From assembly GCA_900551865.1 (NCBI GenBank), contig URXV01000020.1, positions 1 to 8,123 on the forward strand: 8,123 nt of DNA, given 5' to 3'. This document shows positions 1 to 7,698 of this stretch, in pieces. Source of the DNA: an uncultured Rickettsiales bacterium (lineage in GTDB: Bacteria; Pseudomonadota; Alphaproteobacteria; RF32; CAG-239). Each line of letters opens with the position of its first letter. Position 1 is the first letter of the stretch. The notes under the pieces are model-generated. The model was not told the origin of the DNA, made no database searches, and saw only the letters and a program-made list of their open reading frames with translations. The translations under genes were made by a program, and so were the position numbers.

Positions 1-56
1 ATATAGTTTGTATCTTTCAAATATTAAAGATTATTTTAAACTTTAATCCGAAAGTT
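1..56. other. AT-rich sequence downstream of addA
   Basis: These 56 bases follow the addA stop codon and run to the left edge. They are clearly more AT-rich than the coding sequence. I see no open reading frame, tRNA or promoter that I can support. Two weak inverted repeats are present: a 7-base stem (38-44 with 51-57, loop 45-50) and a 6-base stem (12-17 with 26-31, loop 18-25). What gene lies to the left cannot be seen. In many alphaproteobacteria trxA follows addA, but nothing here confirms or excludes that. Confidence 0.6.
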
Positions 57-57
57 T
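38..57 (-). terminator. weak candidate hairpin after addA
   Basis: Read on the minus strand, AAACTTT is followed by the 6-base loop CGGATT and the exact complement AAAGTTT. The stem begins at the last base of the addA stop codon. It has only one G-C pair, and it is followed by AAAATAA rather than a run of T. It therefore does not meet the usual criteria for an intrinsic terminator. It is listed only as the best structure present; termination may occur further left or depend on Rho. Confidence 0.15.
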
Positions 58-3000
58 TATACTTTCATCATATTACAGGTATTAGTCCACAGCAAGTACG
101 TTTCTATATCTTTGTCAGGGTAAATCTTTTGTAAAAGTTTTTTGTATGTATTCAATTGGTTAATGTATATCTCGGGAACATCGTTCAGTGATTTTGCCGC
201 AGGTCTGTTAGTCTTAAAATCGACGATGGTGACCTTATCTTTATTAATTATCAGCCTGTCTATTTTAGCGGAAACGATTTTGCCATCAACTTCGCCGATA
301 ATCGGAACTTCGGCTCTGGAGTTTTCGGTAAAGATGTCTTTATATGTTGAGCAAAGGTTCAAAACTTCTGTCACGATGTTTTGCAGTTCATTACGCGGAA
401 AATCAGGCAAATGTTTTTGTAAAAACTCCCAAGCGGCAGTTTCGCGCATAGAATCATCGGTCGTACCGATGTATTGGAGCAGTTTATGGATAACTGTTCC
501 CCGGCGATAAAAGTTTCCCTTGTCTTCCAAGGGGGAAGCGGCCAGTTCTGTTTCATCGCTTTCGTTTTTTGAAGGGGCATAAGGTTTTGCCAGCGGATTT
601 TCTATTGGTGCCGGCGTTAAAATGTCCGGGCGCTCCGCCGGAACCAAAGATTCGTAAACGGGTTCATCGGTACTTTCGACAGGATTTTGTTGCGGAATAT
701 CATAGATAATGCGTTTATCGTCTTCAGGAAGTTTTGTATTTGATTTAATGTTTTCTGCCAGCAATTTATACCAAGAGTCCTCGCTGGCATCTTTTGTTTT
801 GGTAAAACCGGCAATATAGAGCCTGTCTTCCGCACGCGTCAATGCTACATACAACAGCCTGCGGTATTCGTCAAAATCGGCTTCCAGATTAGCTGCTTTG
901 ATTTTGGTGCAATTTGCATCGTATGCGTCGGCAGATGTCGGAAAATATACCAAGCCGTCATCTGACCATAAAAATTCGCTTTTACGGGATTTGTTTTTGA
1001 TTTTTGTCGTGTCTGCTAAAATAACAATCGGCGCCTGTAACCCTTTGGAACCGTGTACCGTCATGATTTTAACCGTGTTACTTTCGCCCTGTTCCATTTC
1101 TTTTTGAATAATAACTTCATCTTGAATAATCCAGGCAATAAAAGCTTCCAATGTCGGCGTGTTCGTTTGCTCAAATATTAAAGCCAGATTTAAGAACTCA
1201 TCTAAGACATCTTCAACTTCGATTCCCATACGGGAAATAAAGTTTTTCCGGCCGCTGAATTTTACCAAAACAGTGTTAAACAGTTCGAAAGGCCGGGCAA
1301 ATCCTGCCAGATTTAATAATTCCTTTAACTGGTCGGCAAGGGTAACGTAATTGGGATGGCGCAGGAGGCTGTTGAAAAGGGAACCGTCGCGCTGATAGCA
1401 TAAAACAAACAAATCGTCGTCGGTTAGCCCAAACAATGGCGATTTTAAAACTTCCGCCAGCGAAAGGTCATCATTTGGCAGTAACAGGAATTTTCCCAAC
1501 GAGATTAAGTCCTGCACGGCGATTTGTTCCAAAAGCTTTAGTTTGTCTACGCCTGCGACGTTAACTCCCAAATCTTTGCAGGCACGGACAAATTCTTCGA
1601 CAAAGCTTTTTCTCTGTTGAACCAAAAACATAAAATCGCCATATCGTACCGGACGGTTTTGGGAGGCAAGGATTTCGCCGTTTTCAACCATCTTTTTTAT
1701 ATTTGAGGCAATCTGGCGTGCTAAAATGCTGGAAACGGATGACTGTTGTTCTCTACTGATTGGGATAATCCAGTTATAATTTTCTTTTTTTGCGGTCTCT
1801 CCTTTTTGCTCAGCATCTTCTTTCTTTATCACATTTTCCTGAACCAGAAGCGGAAAAATTTCTACCCTGCCGCCGTCTCCGAGACGGAATGGCCGGTGAT
1901 TGATGTGTTCTCCGTCGGGGACAACGCCTTTTTTAGCCTGTTCTGTTTCAAACAAGGTGTTGACGCAGTCCATGATAGCCCGTGTCGAGCGGAACGAAAC
2001 ATCCAGATGAACGGTTCGGAATTCACGGATTCTTTCATCAAAATAATGGTGCATTTTATCAAATTCGGTCGGATCTGCACCTTGAAAGCTGTAAATAGAC
2101 TGTTTACAATCCCCGACAACAAAAACTGTGCGCGGCAGGGTATCTTCATAACTTCCCTGTCCGGCAAAGAACTCCTGTGTCAATGCCCTGATAATAGCCC
2201 ATTGGTTTGGGGAAGTGTCCTGCGCCTCGTCAATTAAAATATGGTCAATGCCGCCGTCAAGCTTAAATAAAACCCAGTCGGCGACGGATTTGTCTTCCAG
2301 CAGGCGCCGGGTTATGACGATAAGGTCTTCGTAATCCAGAGTCGCATATATTTCCTTATAGGCATCGTAGCGGTCAATAATATTTTGTGCAATTTGCAAA
2401 ACGGCCGCGGTAGATTTTAAAACATTCAAAGCAGCAAGCCGGTTTTCAATCATTTTTAGCCGTTCAGCTTCATCTTGCATAAAAGTCAGTATTTCCGGAC
2501 AGGCCTTGACAGCACTTTGTGATACCAGCCGCGCTTTTATGCTTCCTGAGGCCGTAAAGAAAACGCTTTTGTACAAAGGATACGCCGCTGCTGAAAAGTT
2601 ATCGGCTGCAACGGTGGTGAAAATTTCAGCACGCTGCTGGTCTTCCTTGCCTCCGGAGCTGAAAACGTTCGCAACGGCTTTAAGTTGCTCACGGTCGATA
2701 AGCAACATTGCTTTGAATTTTATTTCTTCCTCTGTCAGGTCTGTCGTTACCTCAAGCTTTTCCTCAAGCTTTCGGATAATGGCGTTCATATCATTACCGT
2801 AATTTTTCAAAAGCGCAGCGATTTTGCTGCGATTTTCCGTAATCATATTCATAATTTCAGGAAATTTGTATTCGCTCACATTTTGTGTGAGATAGGAAAT
2901 TGCTGCTGCCAATTCATTTTGATTGCCGGTATCAGCCTGTTTTAACAACTCAATTTTGATTTTTTGCAGAATTTCCTTGGAACTTCTATCGTCCATAACT

Positions 3001-3491
3001 TCAAAATAAGGAGAAATCCCGGCCTCTAACGGAAAACGTTTCAAGATATCCTGGCAAAAGCTGTGTATGGTCTGGATTTTCATTCCGCCCGGAGTATCAA
3101 GAAGTGTAGCAAACAGAGTTCGCGCAAATTTCAGCAAATCAACAGAATTTTCACAGCTTCGCCCGCCATCGCCGCCAAAATCGTTGCCCAGCAGGCGGGA
3201 AAGCTCGGCAGCCAGTTCTTCTTCGCCTTCAACAGCCCATGTGCTTAAGCGTTTTGCGATTCGTTCATTCATTTCAACTGCAGCAGCTTTGGTGTAGGTC
3301 AGGCAGAGGATTTTTGCCGGATTTACTTTAGCCAAAAGCAGGCGCAGCACTCTGTCTGAGAGCACTTTTGTCTTTCCGGTTCCTGCGGAAGCTTCCACCC
3401 AAACCGATTTTTCAGGATCCGCGGCAGACATTTGCTGTTGCGTTGCCAGCCTTATTAATTCTTTTTTTTGTTTATCAATATCATTCGTCAT
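57..3491 (-). CDS. addA: AddA, ATP-dependent helicase-nuclease subunit A
   Basis: AddA is the active motor and one of the two nucleases of AddAB, which unwinds and resects double-strand breaks and prepares 3' ends for RecA. The 1144-residue protein carries the full UvrD-type (SF1A) helicase set: Walker A EASAGTGKT at 33-41, motif Ia near 62-74, Walker B LIDEAQD at 419-425, motif III GDCKQSIYSFQGA at 460-472, motif IV near 496-502, motif V TVHGSKGLQAP at 811-821 and motif VI VALTRAEDR at 882-890. A proline-rich acidic linker (about 930-990) leads to a RecB-type nuclease domain with H1002, D1078, D1091 and K1093 (VDFKTN), and Q1112/Y1116. Length and ending (LLWT near the C-terminus) fit the family. 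The ATG at 3491 was chosen because a strong Shine-Dalgarno sequence lies 9 bases upstream and the protein then starts normally; the in-frame ATG at 3611 would add 40 residues read from inside addB. It overlaps addB by 11 bases and is the last gene of the visible operon. Confidence 0.97.
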   Translation of the reverse strand: MTNDIDKQKKELIRLATQQQMSAADPEKSVWVEASAGTGKTKVLSDRVLRLLLAKVNPAKILCLTYTKAAAVEMNERIAKRLSTWAVEGEEELAAELSRLLGNDFGGDGGRSCENSVDLLKFARTLFATLLDTPGGMKIQTIHSFCQDILKRFPLEAGISPYFEVMDDRSSKEILQKIKIELLKQADTGNQNELAAAISYLTQNVSEYKFPEIMNMITENRSKIAALLKNYGNDMNAIIRKLEEKLEVTTDLTEEEIKFKAMLLIDREQLKAVANVFSSGGKEDQQRAEIFTTVAADNFSAAAYPLYKSVFFTASGSIKARLVSQSAVKACPEILTFMQDEAERLKMIENRLAALNVLKSTAAVLQIAQNIIDRYDAYKEIYATLDYEDLIVITRRLLEDKSVADWVLFKLDGGIDHILIDEAQDTSPNQWAIIRALTQEFFAGQGSYEDTLPRTVFVVGDCKQSIYSFQGADPTEFDKMHHYFDERIREFRTVHLDVSFRSTRAIMDCVNTLFETEQAKKGVVPDGEHINHRPFRLGDGGRVEIFPLLVQENVIKKEDAEQKGETAKKENYNWIIPISREQQSSVSSILARQIASNIKKMVENGEILASQNRPVRYGDFMFLVQQRKSFVEEFVRACKDLGVNVAGVDKLKLLEQIAVQDLISLGKFLLLPNDDLSLAEVLKSPLFGLTDDDLFVLCYQRDGSLFNSLLRHPNYVTLADQLKELLNLAGFARPFELFNTVLVKFSGRKNFISRMGIEVEDVLDEFLNLALIFEQTNTPTLEAFIAWIIQDEVIIQKEMEQGESNTVKIMTVHGSKGLQAPIVILADTTKIKNKSRKSEFLWSDDGLVYFPTSADAYDANCTKIKAANLEADFDEYRRLLYVALTRAEDRLYIAGFTKTKDASEDSWYKLLAENIKSNTKLPEDDKRIIYDIPQQNPVESTDEPVYESLVPAERPDILTPAPIENPLAKPYAPSKNESDETELAASPLEDKGNFYRRGTVIHKLLQYIGTTDDSMRETAAWEFLQKHLPDFPRNELQNIVTEVLNLCSTYKDIFTENSRAEVPIIGEVDGKIVSAKIDRLIINKDKVTIVDFKTNRPAAKSLNDVPEIYINQLNTYKKLLQKIYPDKDIETYLLWTNTCNMMKV
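2750..2773. repeat. 12-base in-frame tandem duplication inside addA
   Basis: Two adjacent 12-base units, cctcaagctttt and cctcaagctttc on the plus strand, differ only at the last base. In AddA they encode KLEE followed by KLEV (residues 241-248), inside a charged helical stretch of the N-terminal helicase half, between motif Ib and Walker B. The reading frame is kept. This is probably a local slippage duplication in a tolerant surface helix. Confidence 0.7.
3462..3469 (-). other. A8 homopolymer near the start of addA
   Basis: Eight consecutive A residues on the coding strand span the Gln-Lys-Lys codons at AddA residues 8-10, followed by GAA. It is the longest single-base run I noticed in the window. 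Runs of this length are known substrates for replication or transcription slippage, which here would shift the frame almost immediately after the start codon. Whether it has any effect is unknown. Confidence 0.6.
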
Positions 3492-6390
3492 TATTGTCGC
3501 CCTCTTCCTGCACCGACCATTCTTTAATCCGCGCCAAATGGTCATAATCTTTGTTTTTGGGGATAAATTTCGGAGTCGGGCGCGAATGGTACGGAGTCGT
3601 TTCAAAATCAAATGTTGTAATCAGTTTAAGCAGATACTCTTCGCTTTTTGCCAGAATGTCTTCTTCATCTGGCTGTATTTCTAAGGAGCCTGAACCAAGC
3701 TGCCAGTAAATTAACTTTTGAACTTTGTTGTTTGTGATGCCGGTAAAGCCTCCTTTGGATGCAATCAGTCCTTCCAGCGGCAGTTGCAGGGCATGTCCGC
3801 TCATAACCTGCTTTTTGCTCGGAATTTTGCCGGTTTTGTAATCTATGATGTTTATGCTTCCGTCTTTAAGCACATCAATTCTGTCGGCTTTTGCCGTAAA
3901 AGTAAAGTTGCCTCCGGGGAGTTGGTATGTAATTTCGCCGTCAGTTTCGTTATTGACCTTTCTGACTTGTCCGCGATATTCCTTTTCGGCAGCAGCAATC
4001 CATTCTGCGGTTTTTTCAAATTTGGGCCGCCAAAAAGCTTCAAGTTCTTTTGAGAGCTGCATTGTTTGGAAATGCTTTTTCCCCAGTTCCAGCAGAATAT
4101 CCTGCATATTTTCCGGAATATCTCCGGGATAAATGTTGTTAAATTCCTCAATAATGGCGTGAACCAAAGTCCCGTAATCCCGTTGGTCAGGCTCTTTATC
4201 CAAATCGTCAAGCGGATGAAGTTTTAAAATATATTTGGCAAAAACCGAATATGGATCTTGGATGAGCAGGTCGACACCGCTGGCGGAAAGCTTTCGCGGA
4301 CGGGCATATGCAGGGGGGCAGGGCGCCGGAGCTTTAATCGGGCAGTAGGAAACCGGCGTATCCAGCCGATTCGCTAAAACATAGAATTCATCGGCTTTTA
4401 AAGCTTCAATATTGGAACCCAGAGCTTTCAAAACTGTTTCTGTTCGGAGCAGCCAGCGCGATTTTTTCATCGGCACGCCGTCAACTCTTTCTGCTCTGGT
4501 AATAATGACGTTTTCAGAAGCTAAAAAACAGCATAAATCAGCTCCGAGAATTCCAACGGCTTTTTCAGGAAGACTGAAACCGAAGTCTTTTTTCATCGGC
4601 CGGGACATCCACATATCTGCCTGAGCGGCTTTAGGCCAAATCCCCTCGTTGGCCTCGCCAAGGATTACATAATCAAAATGGCACAGCCTGGCTTCAATCG
4701 GTCCTAAAATGCTTAGCCTGGGGTGTGTACCGTAGTTGGTACGGACACTTTCCATACCCATCAGTTCGCACAAAAGAGGAAGATAGTCTTTTCCGTGAAT
4801 TTTTCCCAATGTATCGGCAGAAGTCAGAATTTTAGTAATAAAATTAGCGGCACTTCTGCCTGCATCGCCGCGCCATAACAGATTTTTTCCCGCATTGTCG
4901 GCAGAAGAAGCCAACGTTTCAGCCAGGGCAATATGCTGTTCAAGAATTTCTCCAAATTCTGTTTGTGGATTTTGCAAAGTTTCAGCCAGATTTTTTAACG
5001 AAATCTTTATTTGATAAAAAAAGCTTTCCAAAGCAGGCGGCATGGGAGATTTGCCCTTTTGCCGCAAAGCTGTTTCGTAAGCGTAGGCCTTCTTTCTGAA
5101 GTCGGCTGCGTTTTGCCCGCACAGCATAAAAGGATGTTTTAATAAAGTTATGAATTTCGTTTCCGATTCGCAGTCTTCGGCTGCTTCTGCAATAAGCCGT
5201 AAAAAGATGCCTACCGGCGACAAACTTAAGGGCATTCCGGCAGAATCGTCAATTTTGATGTCAAAACGCTCCAATTCAGCAGCAACACGGCGTGCCAGAT
5301 TTCTGTCATAGGTAATTAAAGCCGCTGTTTTTTCCGGATAGTTTAATACCTCGCGCATCTTCAGAGCGATGGCCAGCGCCTCGTCGCGCTGGGTGTTGCA
5401 GTTGATAAAACTAGTACCGTTGGTAGCTTGCGTTATATTAAAATCCGATGGAAGATTACGCCATTTATCGGAAACCGGTGCAGGCCGCATGATTTCTGAA
5501 ATGAATTTTTCTCGTTCCGGACGTAATGGTGCGGAAATGTCAATAACCGATTTTCGGTTAATGCCCAACAATTCCAGCAATATCTTATTTTCATAAAGGG
5601 GATGAGTTTCATCAACGGCATCCCAATAAGAATTATCGGCAAAACGGTCAATCCCTGCAAAATAAATTTCACCGTGAGGAAGTTCCCGGATACTTTTAAG
5701 AAGTGCGACAACAGCGGGAAAACTGGCGGTAATCCCTGCTGCAACAACGTTTTGCTGTGTTTTTTCTTTCTGCCAGAGTGCAGCTTGGTGAAAAAGCAGT
5801 CTGTTTTTTAAATCGCAACAGTCAACAGCATTTCTTTCAGCTAAAATTTGTGGCCAGTATTCGGTGATAATTTTCAACAGCTTAAGCGTTTCTTGCCAGT
5901 GCGTGGCATATTTTTCGGGTACCAAATCCTGCAGTTTGTCAAAAGAAAGTCCCTGGCTGCAAGCCGTATCAATGAGCTTGGCCAAATCGATGGCCAGACT
6001 GAGAGCTTGTGCCAGAGAAATTTGCTTTAGTCCGAAGTCATTCGGTTTAGACATTATCAGCCGGGCAAAGATGAACAACCGCTCCTCTTTGCCAATGGTC
6101 GGTCGTTCTTCTCTGAAAGCCTCGCTCAAGTTGAAACCGTTAAAAAAGATTTCGTCGTCATCCAATTCGGCAATAGGCGTCATCTGCGGAAGAATAGTTG
6201 GCTGCATACCTTGCAGGCGGATAAATGCGGCCGTCAGCGCCTGGCATGCTCGCCGATTTGGCAACAGAAACAAAACGCCGGCTAAATCAAGCCTGTTTTG
6301 AGAATATTTTTGCAGATAAACTCTCGCCAGCGTTTCCCAAAACGGGCTGCTGATACGAATATTGAAAATGTTAGCTGGCTCCTTTTCCAT
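3481..6390 (-). CDS. addB: AddB, helicase-nuclease subunit B (alphaproteobacterial type)
   Basis: AddB is the partner of AddA in the break-resection complex; it acts in the cytoplasm on the nucleoid. The protein has 969 residues. The N-terminal half has the fold-specific LLPNRRACQALTAAF segment (42-56) but no G-x-G-K-T/S Walker A motif, so it is a structural, Chi-reading type of helicase domain rather than a motor, as is usual for alphaproteobacterial AddB. The C-terminal nuclease domain is intact: GTLVHAI with H744, D836 (ADRID), D850 and K852 (IIDYKTGK), and Q869 (QLPLEG). No cysteine occurs after residue 691, and the position of the first iron-sulfur cysteine of the Bacillus type is occupied by D712 in DPY, so an AddB iron-sulfur cluster is absent. 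The ending KDYDHLARIKEWS fits the alphaproteobacterial family. The start ATG shares one base with the rdgB stop (TAATG on the coding strand). The upstream Shine-Dalgarno is weak (GGATGAAG), which suggests that translation depends on reinitiation after rdgB. Confidence 0.96.
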   Translation of the reverse strand: MEKEPANIFNIRISSPFWETLARVYLQKYSQNRLDLAGVLFLLPNRRACQALTAAFIRLQGMQPTILPQMTPIAELDDDEIFFNGFNLSEAFREERPTIGKEERLFIFARLIMSKPNDFGLKQISLAQALSLAIDLAKLIDTACSQGLSFDKLQDLVPEKYATHWQETLKLLKIITEYWPQILAERNAVDCCDLKNRLLFHQAALWQKEKTQQNVVAAGITASFPAVVALLKSIRELPHGEIYFAGIDRFADNSYWDAVDETHPLYENKILLELLGINRKSVIDISAPLRPEREKFISEIMRPAPVSDKWRNLPSDFNITQATNGTSFINCNTQRDEALAIALKMREVLNYPEKTAALITYDRNLARRVAAELERFDIKIDDSAGMPLSLSPVGIFLRLIAEAAEDCESETKFITLLKHPFMLCGQNAADFRKKAYAYETALRQKGKSPMPPALESFFYQIKISLKNLAETLQNPQTEFGEILEQHIALAETLASSADNAGKNLLWRGDAGRSAANFITKILTSADTLGKIHGKDYLPLLCELMGMESVRTNYGTHPRLSILGPIEARLCHFDYVILGEANEGIWPKAAQADMWMSRPMKKDFGFSLPEKAVGILGADLCCFLASENVIITRAERVDGVPMKKSRWLLRTETVLKALGSNIEALKADEFYVLANRLDTPVSYCPIKAPAPCPPAYARPRKLSASGVDLLIQDPYSVFAKYILKLHPLDDLDKEPDQRDYGTLVHAIIEEFNNIYPGDIPENMQDILLELGKKHFQTMQLSKELEAFWRPKFEKTAEWIAAAEKEYRGQVRKVNNETDGEITYQLPGGNFTFTAKADRIDVLKDGSINIIDYKTGKIPSKKQVMSGHALQLPLEGLIASKGGFTGITNNKVQKLIYWQLGSGSLEIQPDEEDILAKSEEYLLKLITTFDFETTPYHSRPTPKFIPKNKDYDHLARIKEWSVQEEGDNNDE
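3500..3509 (-). promoter_or_regulatory. ribosome binding site of addA
   Basis: On the minus strand AGGAAGAGGG precedes the ATG at 3491; its GAGG core ends 9 bases before the start codon. It lies inside the last codons of addB. This strong site decides the addA start in favour of 3491 over the in-frame upstream ATGs at 3545 and 3611. Confidence 0.8.
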
Positions 6391-6992
6391 TAATTATCTT
6401 CATCCAGTGTCAGGTAACTGATAAATTTCTGCAAAGCTCTGCCGCGGTGCGAAATCTTGTTTTTCTCTTCGCTGCTGAACTCGGCAAAAGAACGGTTAAA
6501 TCCTGTTGGAATAAAAATAGGATCGTAGCCGAACCCGGCGTTTCCGCTTTTGCTGGTGGCAATATTGCCATCAACCCGTCCTTCAAAAGATTTATAAGAA
6601 CCATCTGGATGGGCAAGTACGATGACGCAGGAAAAATGTGCAGCTCTGTTCTGTGAATTCGTTTCTTTCAACTCATTCAAAAGTTTGTCCATACCCAGAT
6701 TAAAATCCCGATTCGGCGCATATCTGGCCGTATAAACGCCAGGTTTGCCGCCTATGGCGTCAACGCATAAGCCGGAGTCGTCGGCAAAACAGGGAATGTT
6801 GCGGGCTTTCGCCGCAGCCAGAGCCTTAATATAGGCGTTTTCTTCAAATGTTCTGCCTGTTTCTTCAACGTCCGGCAGTTCCAAATCGGCAGCAGACAGA
6901 ACTTTGATCCCGTAAGGATTCAATATTTCCCTTATTTCGGCAATCTTTCCCTGATTATGGCTGGCGAAAATGATTTCCTTATATTTTAGCAT
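6390..6992 (-). CDS. rdgB: XTP/dITP diphosphatase (RdgB/HAM1 family)
   Basis: This enzyme hydrolyses dITP, ITP, dXTP and XTP to the monophosphate and pyrophosphate, so deaminated purines do not enter DNA or RNA. At 200 residues it has the usual family length. It contains the N-terminal substrate loop SHNQGKIAEI (11-20), TFEENAYIKA (48-57), the metal and catalytic segment ADDSGL (70-75, D72 being the likely general base), the base-recognition segment GFGYDPIF (153-160) and the C-terminal KISHRGRAL (179-187). All key residues are present. Its start overlaps the end of rph by 14 bases and has a good ribosome binding site. The rph-rdgB pairing is common in alphaproteobacteria, where hemW often follows; here addB follows instead. 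Confidence 0.97.
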   Translation of the reverse strand: MLKYKEIIFASHNQGKIAEIREILNPYGIKVLSAADLELPDVEETGRTFEENAYIKALAAAKARNIPCFADDSGLCVDAIGGKPGVYTARYAPNRDFNLGMDKLLNELKETNSQNRAAHFSCVIVLAHPDGSYKSFEGRVDGNIATSKSGNAGFGYDPIFIPTGFNRSFAEFSSEEKNKISHRGRALQKFISYLTLDEDN

Positions 6993-7698
6993 GAGTTAAA
7001 GCCTCTTTCTGAATGGTTATAAGATAGTCGACGCCTTTTTGGGCAAATTCCAGCAGCGTCTGGTAGTCTTCTTTTGTAAACGGCGCGCCTTCGGCCGTTC
7101 CCTGAATTTCGACGATTTTTCCGTTTTCGGTCAAAACAAAATTGGCATCAACCTGAGCTGTGGAATCTTCTTCATATTCCAAATCAAGCAACGGAATGTT
7201 ATTGCAGATTCCGGCAGATATCGCGGCAACGAACTCCCGAATGGGATTATGCGTAATTTTTCCGTCTTTGACCATTTTGGCCAGAGCTATATAAAGGGCT
7301 GTAAAACTGCCTGTAATTGAGGCTGTGCGCGTACCGCCGTCTGCCTGAATGACATCGCAGTCAATCAGGATGGTAAAACCTTTGAGTACGCTCAGGTCAA
7401 CCACGGCACGCAGCGAACGGCCGATAAGGCGCTGAATTTCATGCGTTCTGCCGCCGACGCCGTGCGTTTCACGGTTTACTCTTGTTTTGGTTGCTCTGGG
7501 CAGGAGGGAATATTCTGCCGTTATCCATCCCTTCTCTTCAGCTTTAAGCCATGCCGGAACTTTTTCCTCTACGGTAGCAGTACATATGATATGCGTTTGT
7601 CCGCATTTTATAAGGCAGGAGCCTTCGGCATAAGGATTAAAGTCCGGAATAATTTCTATTTTTCTGAGTTCGTCAAAATTGCGGTTTTCGGTTCTCAT
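6979..7698 (-). CDS. rph: ribonuclease PH
   Basis: RNase PH is a phosphate-dependent 3'-to-5' exoribonuclease that trims tRNA precursors and other RNA 3' ends, releasing nucleoside diphosphates; it works as a ring of six subunits. The protein has 239 residues, the usual length. Family signatures are visible in order: GWITAEYSLLPRAT (57-70), GGRTHEIQRLIGRSLRAVVDL (82-102), the phosphate-binding QADGGTRTASITG (118-130, with T123 and R124) and the metal-binding EDSTAQVDANFV (177-188, with D178 and D184). No catalytic residue is missing, unlike the frameshifted rph of Escherichia coli K-12. The start codon overlaps the aroK stop in an ATGA junction, and its own Shine-Dalgarno sits 7 bases upstream. 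Co-translation with aroK and rdgB is likely. Confidence 0.98.
   Translation of the reverse strand: MRTENRNFDELRKIEIIPDFNPYAEGSCLIKCGQTHIICTATVEEKVPAWLKAEEKGWITAEYSLLPRATKTRVNRETHGVGGRTHEIQRLIGRSLRAVVDLSVLKGFTILIDCDVIQADGGTRTASITGSFTALYIALAKMVKDGKITHNPIREFVAAISAGICNNIPLLDLEYEEDSTAQVDANFVLTENGKIVEIQGTAEGAPFTKEDYQTLLEFAQKGVDYLITIQKEALTHAKI
7002..7010 (-). promoter_or_regulatory. ribosome binding site of rdgB
   Basis: AGAAAGAGG on the minus strand ends 9 bases before the rdgB ATG at 6992. It lies inside the last codons of rph and supports the start that gives the normal family N-terminus. Confidence 0.75.

Noticed and set aside
1746..2237. 163-codon open frame on the plus strand opposite addA
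   Set aside because: It lies wholly opposite conserved AddA sequence including the helicase motif III region, has no recognisable domain, and looks like a shadow of the real gene.
3492..3611. 40-residue N-terminal extension of AddA from the in-frame ATG at 3611
   Set aside because: The extension is read entirely from inside addB, is Arg/Lys-rich and unlike any AddA N-terminus, and a strong ribosome site points to the ATG at 3491.
4890..4910. Repeated tcggcagaag sequence (also near 4815)
   Set aside because: Two short copies inside coding sequence with no regular spacing or further copies noticed; chance or codon preference explains it.
5864..6301. 145-codon open frame on the plus strand opposite addB
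   Set aside because: It is fully antisense to the AddB N-terminal half, shows no recognisable family, and I see no convincing ribosome site.
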